Shown here piece by piece: positions 42,598 through 51,496 of a stretch of 64,000 nt of DNA. Numbering within the stretch: position 1 is the stretch's first letter; every line of letters begins with the position of its first letter. This stretch comes from Terriglobia bacterium. GTDB taxonomy: Bacteria; Acidobacteriota; Terriglobia; Bryobacterales; Bryobacteraceae. The stretch lies in the NCBI GenBank assembly GCA_020073265.1, contig JAIQFN010000026.1, positions 20,600-84,599 on the forward strand, in the 5' to 3' direction. The notes under the pieces were generated by a model. It was not told where the DNA came from, made no database searches, and saw only the letters and a list, made by a program, of their open reading frames with translations. The translations under genes and the position numbers were made by a program.

Positions 42598-43923
42598 ATG
42601 ACACGTCAGTTCCGCCCTGTCGCGCTTGGAATGCTCACTTTATTCGCCGCCGCATCGCTGACGGTGACGTCGTTATTGGCTCAGGCGCGCCACCCGGCCA
42701 TTTCCGCCGCCGCCAAAGTGGCGGAGACGCATGCTCGGGATCTCGCGCCGGCGTCGGCCGAATCGGTCGGGATGTCCACGGAGCGGTTGCGCCGCGTGGA
42801 CGCCGCCATGAAGCACCTGGTGGACGACAAGCAGGTGGCCGGCCTGGTCACGCTCCTGGAGCGCCACGGCAAGGTGGTGGACTTCAACGCCGTCGGCGAG
42901 CTCGACGTGCGCAAGAGCGATCCGGTCCAAAAGGACTCGATCTTCCGCATCTACTCGATGAGCAAGCCGATCACCGGCGTGGCGATGATGATGTTGTACG
43001 AGGAAGGCAAGTGGCAGCTCAACGATCCGGTGTCGCGCTACATTCCGGAATTCGCTCGCTTGAAAGTCTACACGGGCAAGAACGAGGACGGCACGCCCAA
43101 GCTGGAGGACGCGCGGCGCTCGATGACCATGCGCGAGCTGATGACACACACCGCCGGACTCGGCTACGTCCTGAGCTCCAACAACCCGGTGGACAAGATG
43201 ATCATCGACCAGAACGTGCTGAACGCCGGCGCGCCGCTGCAGACCATGATCGACGGTTTGTCGAAGATCCCGCTGCTCGCGCAGCCCGGCACGCGCTGGT
43301 CCTACAGCATCGCGGTGGACGTGCAGGGCTACCTGATCGAGAAATTCTCGGGCCAACCGTTCGCGGAATTCGCGCGGACGCGAATCTTTGAACCGCTGGG
43401 GATGAAGGACACGGGGTTCTACGTGCCCAAGGAGAAGCTGGCGCGGCTGGCGCTGGTCCACACCGGCGCCGGATCGAATCTCACGGTCGACCTGAACCGG
43501 CCGGACCCGACCGTGGTTCCGCTGGGGCCGTCCGGCGGCGGCGGGCTGTTCTCGACGGCCATGGATTATGCGCGCTTCTGCGAGATGCTGCTCCAGGGTG
43601 GACAGCTCAACGGCGTGCGCCTGCTCGCGCCGCGCACGGTTGAGATGATGCGCACCAATCATGTCAATCCCGATCCGCTCAAGACCATGCCGCCGGGCAC
43701 TGGCTGGGGCATGGATTTTCAGGTGGTGACGGACTCGGCGGCCGCGGGCGATCCGGTTTCGAACGGCACCTTCACCTGGTTCGGCATCGCGGGCACGTGG
43801 TTCTGGATCGATCCGGTGAGGGACCTTGCGTTCGTGGGGATGGTGCAGCACCAGAATCTCGGGACGACGCGGCCGATCCATGCGTTGTCGCGGAGCCTGG
43901 TGTATCAGGCGATCGTGGACTAG
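42598..43923 (+). CDS. serine hydrolase of the beta-lactamase class C family
   Basis: The product is 441 aa; AGGAGGAGATCT precedes ATG 42598. The signal peptide is MTRQFRPVALGMLTLFAAAS. The S-x-x-K box is in RIYSMSKPITGVAMMMLYEE. The second box reads RWSYSIAVDVQGYLIEKFSG (Y-S-I in place of Y-x-N). A third-box-like region is TFTWFGIAGTWFWIDPVRDL. It is similar to esterase EstB/6-aminohexanoate hydrolase-type exported enzymes more than to resistance enzymes. It is periplasmic, and the substrate is unknown. Confidence 0.87.
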   Translation: MTRQFRPVALGMLTLFAAASLTVTSLLAQARHPAISAAAKVAETHARDLAPASAESVGMSTERLRRVDAAMKHLVDDKQVAGLVTLLERHGKVVDFNAVGELDVRKSDPVQKDSIFRIYSMSKPITGVAMMMLYEEGKWQLNDPVSRYIPEFARLKVYTGKNEDGTPKLEDARRSMTMRELMTHTAGLGYVLSSNNPVDKMIIDQNVLNAGAPLQTMIDGLSKIPLLAQPGTRWSYSIAVDVQGYLIEKFSGQPFAEFARTRIFEPLGMKDTGFYVPKEKLARLALVHTGAGSNLTVDLNRPDPTVVPLGPSGGGGLFSTAMDYARFCEMLLQGGQLNGVRLLAPRTVEMMRTNHVNPDPLKTMPPGTGWGMDFQVVTDSAAAGDPVSNGTFTWFGIAGTWFWIDPVRDLAFVGMVQHQNLGTTRPIHALSRSLVYQAIVD

Positions 43924-44042
43924 CGCCATCACCGTTCCCGGCGGTTGATCGCCGGACCATTTCGTTCGCGGAAGAATGAACACCTCATGCGCTCGAACTG
44001 CGTGTGGGCGCGTGGCTAACATCGACACTCGATATCTCTGAC

Positions 44043-44642
44043 TCAACACTCGGGCACATGGTGCTGCGGCTCTTCCGATGTGAGTAATTTCAGCGCGGCG
44101 GAGTGTTCAGAAATGGGATTGGGTTCGCTCGGTAATTTTACATCTTGCGTGCGGCGGGCGGTCTGCATTTCCTGGAGCGCGTTGAGAATTTTCTGATATT
44201 CGCGGTGGAGGCGGGCCTGGTAGCGATTGAGGAGCGCGAGGGCGGAGTTGGCGCCGGCCAGAGATTCGAAAGAGAAGGCGAGGCGGTGGATGTCGTCGAT
44301 TTCGATGAACTGCTGGTTGATGCGCTCTTCGTCGATGGCCATCTGGTTTTCGAGCAGCGCGGACTCGACGGCGGCGTAACGGGCGAGTCGCCAATTTGCA
44401 GAGGCGAGCTGGCGGACGAGATCGAATTCGGGTTTGTCCTGGGGCTGGAAGTGGTCGAGGTAGTGATGGAGTTCGGTTTGGTATTCGCCGGCGGATTCAT
44501 TGGAGAGGACGACGGTGCGGGAGCAGAGTCCGTGGGTGACGGAGTTGAGGGCGGCGGCGGATTTGCCGGCGGGGGTTTTGGGGCCGGTGGATTTTTGGGC
44601 GTTGGCGCGGGCGGAATCGAGTTTGCGCTGGGATGGAGTCAT
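44043..44642 (-). CDS. hypothetical protein with THGL-type N-terminal motif
   Basis: The product is 199 aa from ATG 44642 (AAGGAAA upstream; an in-frame TTG 15 bases earlier is less likely). The N-terminus ANAQKSTGPKTPAGKSAAAL followed by NSVTHGLCSRTVVL is a strongly conserved motif of a family common in Acidobacteriota. The middle is helical (LASANWRLARYAAVESALLE), and LLNRYQARLHREYQKILNAL follows. The function is unknown. Its codon use is skewed, with few G on the coding strand, unlike its neighbours. Confidence 0.7.
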   Translation of the reverse strand: MTPSQRKLDSARANAQKSTGPKTPAGKSAAALNSVTHGLCSRTVVLSNESAGEYQTELHHYLDHFQPQDKPEFDLVRQLASANWRLARYAAVESALLENQMAIDEERINQQFIEIDDIHRLAFSFESLAGANSALALLNRYQARLHREYQKILNALQEMQTARRTQDVKLPSEPNPISEHSAALKLLTSEEPQHHVPEC

Positions 44643-44982
44643 GCGGGTTTCCTTCAATGAGAGCGTAGCGGGCGGGAGTGGGCGGCGGCGGCGTGGGTTG
44701 GGGTAAGTGGTTGGGGTGCGGGGAGATTGAGGTGGGGGGATTGTGTCATTCGACGTGGATCAGCGGACTGATGCCGACTTGTCGTTCCTAATCGGCACCC
44801 AACTTCCTGTTTGCCGACCACCCGCTCGGGATGCTCAGGTCCTCTGGCAAACGGCGGTTGCCATCAGACAGCAACGCATGGTCATAGGACACCACTTCCC
44901 CGCGTACGAACGCAGGATTCCACTCGTCTTACTTACGGCCCCTGCCGGTTTCCGGCACCAACGCTGGGTTCGCAGTTCAGGA
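44643..44982. other. gene-free interval with G-rich tract
   Basis: 44669-44740 is strongly G-rich on the plus strand, with four runs of at least four G (44700-44703, 44713-44716, 44720-44723, 44734-44739), a possible G-quadruplex. The rest holds short frames on both strands but nothing recognisable. Confidence 0.45.
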
Positions 44983-46656
44983 TCATTCCCCAGTTTGATC
45001 ATCTTCATGTAAGCGGAGGCCGGACAACCGACGCCGTGTGCGAGACACGATTGTTCCCGTCTTAGATCGGTGATGGGCGACATCTTCCACGATGCCATCC
45101 TCCGGATACTGTGAGCGGAACTTGGGAAACGCTTCCCGCAGACATGACCGGAGCCAGGCGAGCCGTTCGTCCAATGCTCCCTTGCGTACCCACAGCGCGT
45201 CCGACGTTTTTGCGACGTCTCGGGATCGGCGCACTAGCCACTCTTCCGTGTCGCTTGGAGTACCGAATCGCGTGATGTAGAACGCAATCACTTCACGCCA
45301 CCAGTCGTCTCCCTGGAGGAATTCCTTGAGCGGCACTTTTAACCGCTCGCCCGTGGGCTCGTTCAAATGTTCGGACGCAAGAAATTCCTGAAACGACAGA
45401 TGGCTGAACCGCAATCCTCCACCGGTGCTAACGATCAGCCCATCCTGGAGTAGTTCATCCAGCAGTTCATCCCAGAAATCCTCGAGACCGGCAAGGCTAC
45501 AGCGGATCGCACCACGGAACTGGTCGAAAGTTGCATCGCGGCGGCGTGCGAGGTGGTTCATTCCCGCCAGTCGAACGAGAACAGTCCGCTTGTCATGCTG
45601 TCCGAACTTCCCGCCCCGCTGGATGCCCTTGATGGCGTCCCATCCCCCGCACCGCAGGTCCACGAACAGCGTGTACAGGCGCGTACGGGTTTCTGGCAAA
45701 TATTGCTGGCGTTTGTAAACGGCGGCGATCAGCATTGCGAGCAGCGGGATTGCCATGAGCGGCCGGAGCGTGGGGTAGCGGGATAGCTGTTCGAAAAACC
45801 GTTCCGTCGCCTCCTCCGATTCGAGCCATTTTTGTACGAGCGAGCGCTGCTGGGCGTCGTCGAGCTCGTCCACACTCAGCCGCACGATACCGTTCAACCA
45901 TGGCCCAACGACGTGGTCACGTGCCGTGAATACGACCTGCAGATTGGGAATGCGATCGACGGCGCTACGTGCCAAGTCGACGATCTGCTGTTGCCGACCA
46001 GGATCCGGGATCTCGTCCAACCCGTCGGGGTACAGACGGATTGTGGTGTCGCGTTGGGGAGATTGGACCAGCTGCCGCAGTTCCGGCGAGTCGAAGAACG
46101 CCTCGTCAGCGCTGATGGGGGCTCCGTATGCGAAACGCGACAGGGGAACATAGACCGGCAGCACGCGACCGGTTCCGTCGAGCATGGACTCGGCGCAGGC
46201 CAGCGCCTGCCAGCGGCAAAACGACGTTTTCCCGAATCCGGCGGGTCCCGTCAGCAGGACCACGCGAGGAGCGCCGTCCAGGAAATCTGCATCGAAATTA
46301 AGCCGGTGTTTGGCCGCCGTTTGATCGCGTCGGACCGAGCCGGGCACTGTCTCCTCAAGATCGAGCAGCCGGCAATGCGCTGCGAATTCGGAACTGAACA
46401 GCCAGTCGCGATCCGACTTCGCGCGCCAATCGGTGCGGAGGCGCAGGCAATCTTCTTCGAGAAGGCGAACGATGAGCGCTTGACCTTCTTCCGCCCGAGT
46501 CAGCCACGACTTCGTGGCCGGACTGAGTTCGACCGCCGTAGCTATCGTCCGCTCAGTTGGCAGCTTCGGGGCAGCACGCGGCGGTTCACGGCGTCGGGTT
46601 TCTGCGCTGGCGCTTCTCTTCCTGTCCTCTGCGGTTAATGTCTCGAACTCCTTCAA
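44983..46656 (-). CDS. NACHT NTPase part of a split PD-(D/E)XK-NACHT protein
   Basis: The recognisable frame is 557 codons from a TTG at 46656. The same frame is open further upstream (to at least 46740, reading ALAGYIDALHHDWRAACK), where it meets the end of the preceding gene. NACHT motifs are present: Walker A GPAGFGKT at residues 137-144, Walker B IRLYPDGLDE at 206-215, VFTARDHV, and the helical WLESEEATERFF...PLMAIPLLAMLIAAV. After it come LRFSHLSFQEFLASEHL and a helical C-terminus that is the likely sensor. STAND NTPases of this type act in phage defence. If the frameshift is real, this half lacks its effector. Confidence 0.8.
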   Translation of the reverse strand: MKEFETLTAEDRKRSASAETRRREPPRAAPKLPTERTIATAVELSPATKSWLTRAEEGQALIVRLLEEDCLRLRTDWRAKSDRDWLFSSEFAAHCRLLDLEETVPGSVRRDQTAAKHRLNFDADFLDGAPRVVLLTGPAGFGKTSFCRWQALACAESMLDGTGRVLPVYVPLSRFAYGAPISADEAFFDSPELRQLVQSPQRDTTIRLYPDGLDEIPDPGRQQQIVDLARSAVDRIPNLQVVFTARDHVVGPWLNGIVRLSVDELDDAQQRSLVQKWLESEEATERFFEQLSRYPTLRPLMAIPLLAMLIAAVYKRQQYLPETRTRLYTLFVDLRCGGWDAIKGIQRGGKFGQHDKRTVLVRLAGMNHLARRRDATFDQFRGAIRCSLAGLEDFWDELLDELLQDGLIVSTGGGLRFSHLSFQEFLASEHLNEPTGERLKVPLKEFLQGDDWWREVIAFYITRFGTPSDTEEWLVRRSRDVAKTSDALWVRKGALDERLAWLRSCLREAFPKFRSQYPEDGIVEDVAHHRSKTGTIVSRTRRRLSGLRLHEDDQTGE

Positions 46657-46675
46657 GGCTGCGGCGGCAGTCGCC

Positions 46676-47551
46676 TTACAAGCGGCACGCCAGTCGTGAT
46701 GCAGCGCATCGATATAGCCGGCTAGTGCTACCGTCCGCTTCGGGCCGGACCGCGATGCCCGGACACGCTTCCAGGTAATCCAGAACCTGCATCAGCTTCT
46801 TTACGCGCCGCTCGACAGCACGAATATCGGTCACGCGAACGAGACCGGAAGGAAGCGACAGATTCTGACGCAACGTTTCATCGAGAAATGCGTACTGTAC
46901 TTCTGCCGAAAACGTCTGCGGCACGTACATCTGTTGAAAGCTCCCGGGCAGCTCCGCGGGAAGGTTACGACCGAGGATGACGTTAATGAGCGCCGTGTCT
47001 TTCGACAGGCCGGCGCGCAGGGCGCTCAGATAGGAGGCCAGCACGCTCGATTCGAACAGCAGGAAATCTTTCCAGTGCGTGGCGAACAGTTCCATCAGTC
47101 GTGTCCCGCAGACGAATTCGATTGTGCGGCCCTGGCGCGCCAACCGATCGCCCACAGATTCGGAGGCAGACAGGGGCGTATCGTACGGACTGATGATGTA
47201 CACGCCCTTGATCTGTTCGCGCTGGCCGTTGCTTGGATTCGTATACGGCTCGTCGAACGCCTGTTCGGCCTGATACAGGACCTCCTTCGCGGGCGTTTTT
47301 CCGGAAATGGATCCCATGATACGATCCTTCTTGACGACGCACGCATAGGGAGCGCGCTCATTCATTCCGCCACGGGCATAGAACACGATGTCCTTGCCCT
47401 TTTCCTGGGCGCTGTGGGTGATACGCACCTCCTCGCGCCCCATTTTCGTCAGAAGCGTTCGCAGGCATTGCCGCAGGTGGGCTTCGTCTTTGAACGCACT
47501 TGCGAACCCTTCCAAATCATCCGGGACCGGGATTGAAATCGGCGATGGCAC
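46676..47551 (-). CDS. PD-(D/E)XK nuclease-like part of a split NACHT protein
   Basis: The product is 291 aa from GTG 47551. The N-terminal region LRQCLRTLLTKMGREEVRIT, then HSAQEKGKDIVFYARGGMNE and APYACVVKKDRIMG, resembles the restriction-endonuclease-like domains found at the front of bacterial NACHT/AAA defence proteins: Asp54 in G-K-D and Lys74 in V-V-K-K. The usual E/Q two residues before Lys is Val here. The last about 18 residues (RPEADGSTSRLYRC...) are out-of-frame sequence; the true continuation is in the frame of the NACHT gene. The two together would make about 850 aa. Confidence 0.65.
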   Translation of the reverse strand: MPSPISIPVPDDLEGFASAFKDEAHLRQCLRTLLTKMGREEVRITHSAQEKGKDIVFYARGGMNERAPYACVVKKDRIMGSISGKTPAKEVLYQAEQAFDEPYTNPSNGQREQIKGVYIISPYDTPLSASESVGDRLARQGRTIEFVCGTRLMELFATHWKDFLLFESSVLASYLSALRAGLSKDTALINVILGRNLPAELPGSFQQMYVPQTFSAEVQYAFLDETLRQNLSLPSGLVRVTDIRAVERRVKKLMQVLDYLEACPGIAVRPEADGSTSRLYRCAASRLACRL

Positions 47552-47984
47552 CGGTAGTCCTAACCATGTTGCCGGTTGCTCCGAAACACCGGGTGTTCGC
47601 GGATCTACTTCCTCAGTGTGACCAAGTTGTCCGGCTCAAACGAACGGCTGCTCACTCATTTTACCAGCGACTAACGTAATGCCAGATATTGCATTATCCC
47701 GTGGGCGCTGGAAGCGCGTTGTTTTGCCTGTAGCCGCCGCAGTTAGGTTATGAGGGCAGACTCTAGCCAGTTCACGGTTTACGCGCAATTCGGAAAGTTA
47801 GTCGGATGCTGGCCGACTTCTCGGGATGAATGTGTGCTTAGCGGAGCACGCCGACTCGGGCTTGCCAATGAAATTACTACGCGCGTTCGTGAGAGGTGGT
47901 CTAGAGACGATCCCCACATCAAGAGCCCATATGCTGATCACGAGAGGCACTGAGAGGTCAGCGGTGCCAAGAGGAGACGGGCGG
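47552..47984. other. gene-free interval
   Basis: It lies between the nuclease/NACHT gene start and the end of the next minus-strand gene. I see no reading frame with family resemblance, no RNA and no repeat. It should contain the promoter for the NACHT locus. Confidence 0.45.
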
Positions 47985-49022
47985 TCAGGGAAGTCGCCAG
48001 GGATACAATTTCTTATACTTTCGGTCCAAATCATTAATTTGCGACTCGGCCCACGCGACCGCCTTCTCGACACCGATGTGGGGTGCAAGCGGGTCGAACT
48101 CCTGCTCACTAATGACATTGCTAGTAAATGACAAGCCGGCCGTCATCCATGAACTGTGCATTCCTCTCGCGCGAAGCAACACAGTCGTCCATCGATTCTG
48201 TTGTGCAATTTGAATTTCGCTCAGATGTCCAGACGCAGAAGAATCATCAATAATCACAAACCGGGCGAGTCCGCCGAGGATCATGACTTTCTGCTGTAAG
48301 TCGCTAGCGAAAATGTCGGGCACATCCTTCACCAAAAAGGGCTCATAGCCCAAGTCGACGAGACACTGACAGACTACGTTCAGACGTTCGGTTCCGGCGG
48401 TCGAGTAGTCGCCAAGGACAAGAACGGTGTTTTGTTTCCTAGTGTTTACGTATTGGTCGATTGTTAAATCGTGTCTTGCGGCTCTATGCGCCTCGGCGAG
48501 AGCAGCCAGCACTTCATCCTTTGCTCGCCCAATCGCAAGCTCTACAGACCAAGACGAGTGGGATCTATTTCCAAAGATCTCAGCTCCTGCAACGTCTCGT
48601 GACCATCCGAGCGCATCGAAATGGCAGTCGATCAATGTGACCTGTGCCCTGGCCCCATCGAGCCGCAAAGGTCTTGGTTCGTTGGTTATGGAAACACGCC
48701 GCAGCGTAACTCTCGCGCCTTCCCGCACCATGACGGCTGGCCCACGGCTTGCAAATTCGCGCTCGAAGCGAGTGGGGTGATTAAGGAAGAGGCCTTCGAT
48801 CCTCCGACTGCCCAGGGTCACCTCATTTCCCGATGCGATAGGAACGTACTCCCAAGCGACGCCAAATTGAGTCGAGACGTAAGCGTGCAGGGCGCATGGC
48901 TGGAAGGACAAGTGAAACAGTGACTGCTGAAGCTCGGCAGGCAAATACTGTTTGGCTGTGTCCTCCAGGGTGCGATGGAACGTCTCGACATATACCTTGA
49001 ATTCATCCGCAGTTACGTTCAT
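47985..49022 (-). CDS. uncharacterised protein: beta-helix-like region plus TIR/deoxyribosyltransferase-like domain
   Basis: The product is 345 aa. I do not recognise a named family for the whole. Residues about 65-150 have short repeated beta turns (GPAVMVREGARVTLRRVSIT, then RLDGARAQVTLIDCHF) like a small right-handed beta-helix. Residues 198-325 look like a Rossmann-type TIR or nucleoside-deoxyribosyltransferase fold: NTVLVLGDYSTAGTERLNVV, then CLVDLGYEPFLVKDVPDIFA, FVIIDDSSASGHLSEIQIAQ (S...E269, where such enzymes keep the catalytic Glu) and RWTTVLLRARGMHSSWMTAG. It may degrade or bind NAD-like nucleotides. Its position next to a NACHT locus suggests defence. Confidence 0.6.
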   Translation of the reverse strand: MNVTADEFKVYVETFHRTLEDTAKQYLPAELQQSLFHLSFQPCALHAYVSTQFGVAWEYVPIASGNEVTLGSRRIEGLFLNHPTRFEREFASRGPAVMVREGARVTLRRVSITNEPRPLRLDGARAQVTLIDCHFDALGWSRDVAGAEIFGNRSHSSWSVELAIGRAKDEVLAALAEAHRAARHDLTIDQYVNTRKQNTVLVLGDYSTAGTERLNVVCQCLVDLGYEPFLVKDVPDIFASDLQQKVMILGGLARFVIIDDSSASGHLSEIQIAQQNRWTTVLLRARGMHSSWMTAGLSFTSNVISEQEFDPLAPHIGVEKAVAWAESQINDLDRKYKKLYPWRLP

Positions 49023-49234
49023 CCAAGGTCAGGATAACAACCGCCAGTAAGTTCAGTCCTACCGCATCAGCAGGATCTAATACGCCCAAACCATTGATCT
49101 GACTGCCACGGCCTTCGTGTTTGCTGACAATGAACGAGAAACGCGCTAGCGTCCGACCATCCGCTTGGACGCTCGGTCGAAAACCGCACTCGTGCCGCTG
49201 GGTGCGCGGCGGTTGCGGTGGCCGGAGAGTCAAG

Positions 49235-49359
49235 AGGGGAATTTTGTTATCGAGCGGGGTTGCGGCGGAATAACTGCTGGCTCGCCGGGCGCGCGACTGG
49301 ACCTCGTCGGGAAGGGTCGCATACATCTCACGAAAACGACGCGAGGTGAACGACCTCAT
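49235..49359 (-). pseudogene. RelE/ParE-family toxin remnant
   Basis: The ATG at 49359 overlaps the restored stop of the antitoxin (ATGA). The first 27 residues, MRSFTSRRFREMYATLPDEV and QSRARRA, are typical of a RelE-like toxin. Then the frame is lost: the next family-like piece QQLFRRNP lies in another frame and stops. The open frame continues as unrelated sequence to 49003. The toxin is therefore broken after its first helices. Confidence 0.65.
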
Positions 49360-49543
49360 CCGATGAGTTCGTCAAGGGGGCGCGTCCTCGCCGCGCCGGT
49401 GCTCCTCGATCGCTTCGCGGCCGAGAGAGCGCAGCATGCCGGGCTTCGTCCAGGGTTTCGATGATCTGGGAAGCGATAGCGTCCTGCTGCTCTGCGGACA
49501 GGGACCTAAGGCGGCGCAACGCTTTCTGCGGCAGGCCCGTCAT
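49356..49543 (-). pseudogene. antitoxin partner of the RelE-like toxin, frameshifted
   Basis: From ATG 49543 it reads MTGLPQKALRRLRSLSAEQQ, then DAIASQIIETLDEARH, a small antitoxin N-terminus. The expected C-terminus EAIEEHRRGEDAPLDELIG-stop lies in the +1 frame and ends in a TGA that overlaps the toxin ATG. The length of 188 bases is not a multiple of three. The shift is near 49440. Confidence 0.68.
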
Positions 49544-49611
49544 GCCTCCATGAGAGCGCGGACACGACTTTGGGCGATCACCGGGCCCAGATTCTGAAGC
49601 GGCGACTACTG

Positions 49612-50370
49612 CTATTGCGCTGACTTCTTCTTCAAGAGGCGCGCGATTTCTGGGGGGAGGTCGAACGTCGACGCTGGAATGGGCTGATTGAATTGCACGC
49701 GGTCCACGGTGACGACGAAGGTCACGCCGTTGACCTGAATGGTCTGCTTTCTGGCCATGCGGAGGCCGGCGCCGGCGTCGGAATAGTCTTCGAACAGGAA
49801 CTCGACCGAGCCCTCGGGTTCGGTCACTTCCTGTTTCACCAGCAGGCCGCTCTCATCGTCGAACCACAGCCTCTGGAACTGGCCTACGAAGGGAGTCGCC
49901 GCGACCTGGTAACAGGACTTGCCCTCGACCGGAGCGCCGGTCTCGAACACGGCATCCTTGTAGAATCGCCGCCATTGACTTTCGGGCAGCATCACCGCGT
50001 CGCGCAGCACTCGGCCGCGTTCTCCTTCTGATTCGAGCAGCTCCGCGGACTCGGGCGTTTTTCTCCAGGCAACGCCGGCGTTGAGGCCGGTCTCGGTGGT
50101 CTGGTCGCCTGCGACATCGATCAGACGGAAGTCGCCCGCGCGGGTTTGATAGTAAGTGCTGTGTCCCACGGCCTGACCGTCGCGGGTGAGCGTGATCGCG
50201 GTGATTTGATTCTGGATTCGATCATAGGCCGCCTGGCCGCCGGTTGCGGCGACGTAACGATTGAATATGCCGGCCGCCGATGGTGGTTCGAAGGCGTTCT
50301 GGGCATGGACTGCCGAGGCAAGGAGAAACACCAGGGCGAGCGTACACTGGGCCTGGGCGCGGCGCCTCAT
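49612..50370 (-). CDS. exported LolA/outer-membrane-lipoprotein-carrier-like protein
   Basis: The product is 252 aa with signal peptide MRRRAQAQCTLALVFLLASA. The mature part has GIFNRYVAATGGQAAYDRIQ and a long beta-rich region (YYQTRAGDFRLIDVAGDQTT, later RLWFDDESGLLVKQEVTEPE and VEFLFEDYSDAGAGLRMARK, PIPASTFDLPPEIARLLKKK). The pattern 'yw.D..tgll.k.e......ve..y.DY....G..lP' is that of LolA-fold periplasmic proteins common in Acidobacteriota. A lipid-binding role is inferred from the fold only. Confidence 0.68.
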   Translation of the reverse strand: MRRRAQAQCTLALVFLLASAVHAQNAFEPPSAAGIFNRYVAATGGQAAYDRIQNQITAITLTRDGQAVGHSTYYQTRAGDFRLIDVAGDQTTETGLNAGVAWRKTPESAELLESEGERGRVLRDAVMLPESQWRRFYKDAVFETGAPVEGKSCYQVAATPFVGQFQRLWFDDESGLLVKQEVTEPEGSVEFLFEDYSDAGAGLRMARKQTIQVNGVTFVVTVDRVQFNQPIPASTFDLPPEIARLLKKKSAQ

Positions 50371-50440
50371 ATTTCAGGCGTAACATCCGGCGCGGGCGTT
50401 GTCGATAGGGTGAAAACCTGAAGTGGAATTCGGGCACGGG

Positions 50441-50485
50441 CGTCCCCATGAGTGGGGACGTGGCACGCACGAGTGCGTGCGCCAC
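50441..50485. repeat. REP-like twin-hairpin repeat, family 1, copy 2
   Basis: The first hairpin CGTCCCCA-TGAG-TGGGGACG is followed at once by GGCACGCACGAGTGCGTGCG and CCAC. The same 45-base unit recurs at 52649-52693 with one or two changes, and its second hairpin also recurs at 32540-32563. It lies between divergent genes. Confidence 0.8.
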
Positions 50486-50523
50486 GCTGTCGGGCCGGGC
50501 TAAAACAGACGATATGACCGAAT

Positions 50524-51351
50524 GTGAAGACTCTTCTTCCGACGCTCGCGCTCGCCTTTTGCGCGCTCCCTAGCCGCGCCGATCTTTCCTACGACGTTCG
50601 TGAGACCACCATCGTGCACCCCAGCCTCGGCATGAAAACCAAGGAAAGCCTGGCGCGCGTCATGATCAAGGGGGGAAGCGTCGCGGTACGGCAGAACGAC
50701 ATCGTTGAGGTGGTGGATTCCCAACTGAATCTGATTACTCTGATCGACTATCGGACCCAGACCTTCGCCACATCCAACCTGGATGAAGTGGAGCGCGACG
50801 ACGACAAGGGTTTCGATTCCATCCCACAGGGGATTCGATCGGAGTTGGTTCAATCGGGCCAGGCTGCGGTGTGGAACGGCGTGGCGGTGAAGCGCGACGT
50901 GTCGCGAACGGTCATGACGGGCAGCGAGGCGCCGGGGGAGATCCTGGCCTCCAGCGACTGGGTGGACGATATTCCGGCCTTTGCGGAACAACGAAGCGCG
51001 CTCGAGGCCGGCGACAAGCGGCATGTGCAGGAACTCGAAGCGGAGCTGCAGACCTTGATCTTCGAGCATCCCGATCGCTTCGCGGACGGGCTGAAGGTCC
51101 GGAAGAGTGCGGCCGGCGTGAGCGGTTTTCAAATCCATTCGCTGACCGAGATGCGGCTGGCAGCGGATGCGCCCATGCTGAAGGCGATCGGTTCGGAATC
51201 CGCGAAACGGCCGATCATGTCGGTGGAGACGGAAGTCATGAATCTCAACGCGGGCGACGTGGACCCGGGGGTTTTCCTGGTACCGCGAGGATTCAACAAG
51301 GTGGAGTTCCGCGAGTTGCTGGCGCAGAAATACATGAGACGGCACTACTAG
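50524..51351 (+). CDS. exported protein of unknown function (DUF4412-like)
   Basis: The product is 275 aa from GTG 50524. The signal peptide is MKTLLPTLALAFCALPSRAD. The mature protein LSYDVRETTIVHPSLGMKTK, then VMIKGGSVAVRQNDIVEVVD and SQLNLITLIDYRTQTFATSN, follows the pattern of periplasmic proteins that track 'identify what is stored in a table of modified metals/lipids' only loosely, so no function is assigned. The second half is helical (ALEAGDKRHVQELEAELQTL) and ends DPGVFLVPRGFNKVEF, the typical 'F.vP.gy..v' ending of DUF4412/LolA-like folds. Confidence 0.62.
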   Translation: MKTLLPTLALAFCALPSRADLSYDVRETTIVHPSLGMKTKESLARVMIKGGSVAVRQNDIVEVVDSQLNLITLIDYRTQTFATSNLDEVERDDDKGFDSIPQGIRSELVQSGQAAVWNGVAVKRDVSRTVMTGSEAPGEILASSDWVDDIPAFAEQRSALEAGDKRHVQELEAELQTLIFEHPDRFADGLKVRKSAAGVSGFQIHSLTEMRLAADAPMLKAIGSESAKRPIMSVETEVMNLNAGDVDPGVFLVPRGFNKVEFRELLAQKYMRRHY

Positions 51352-51496
51352 CTGGTGCCGGTCTGAAGGCATGATTCGTCATTCTGGCCGAGTTTTCAGG
51401 CCAGAAGTGCGGTTCGAGTCTTTACCACTCGGAGTGCGACAATATGCTTGGAATGTGCGCGACTGCGAGACCGGCTGCGCCGACCGAAGGTAAGCC

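Noticed and set aside
44835..45098. Minus-strand frame with Cys-rich translation near the end of the NACHT gene
   Set aside because: It overlaps the NACHT 3' end in another frame, has no ribosome-binding site, and I could not tie it to a family.
47750..47953. 67-codon frame in the interval before the TIR-like gene
   Set aside because: No start context, no domain, composition like non-coding flank.
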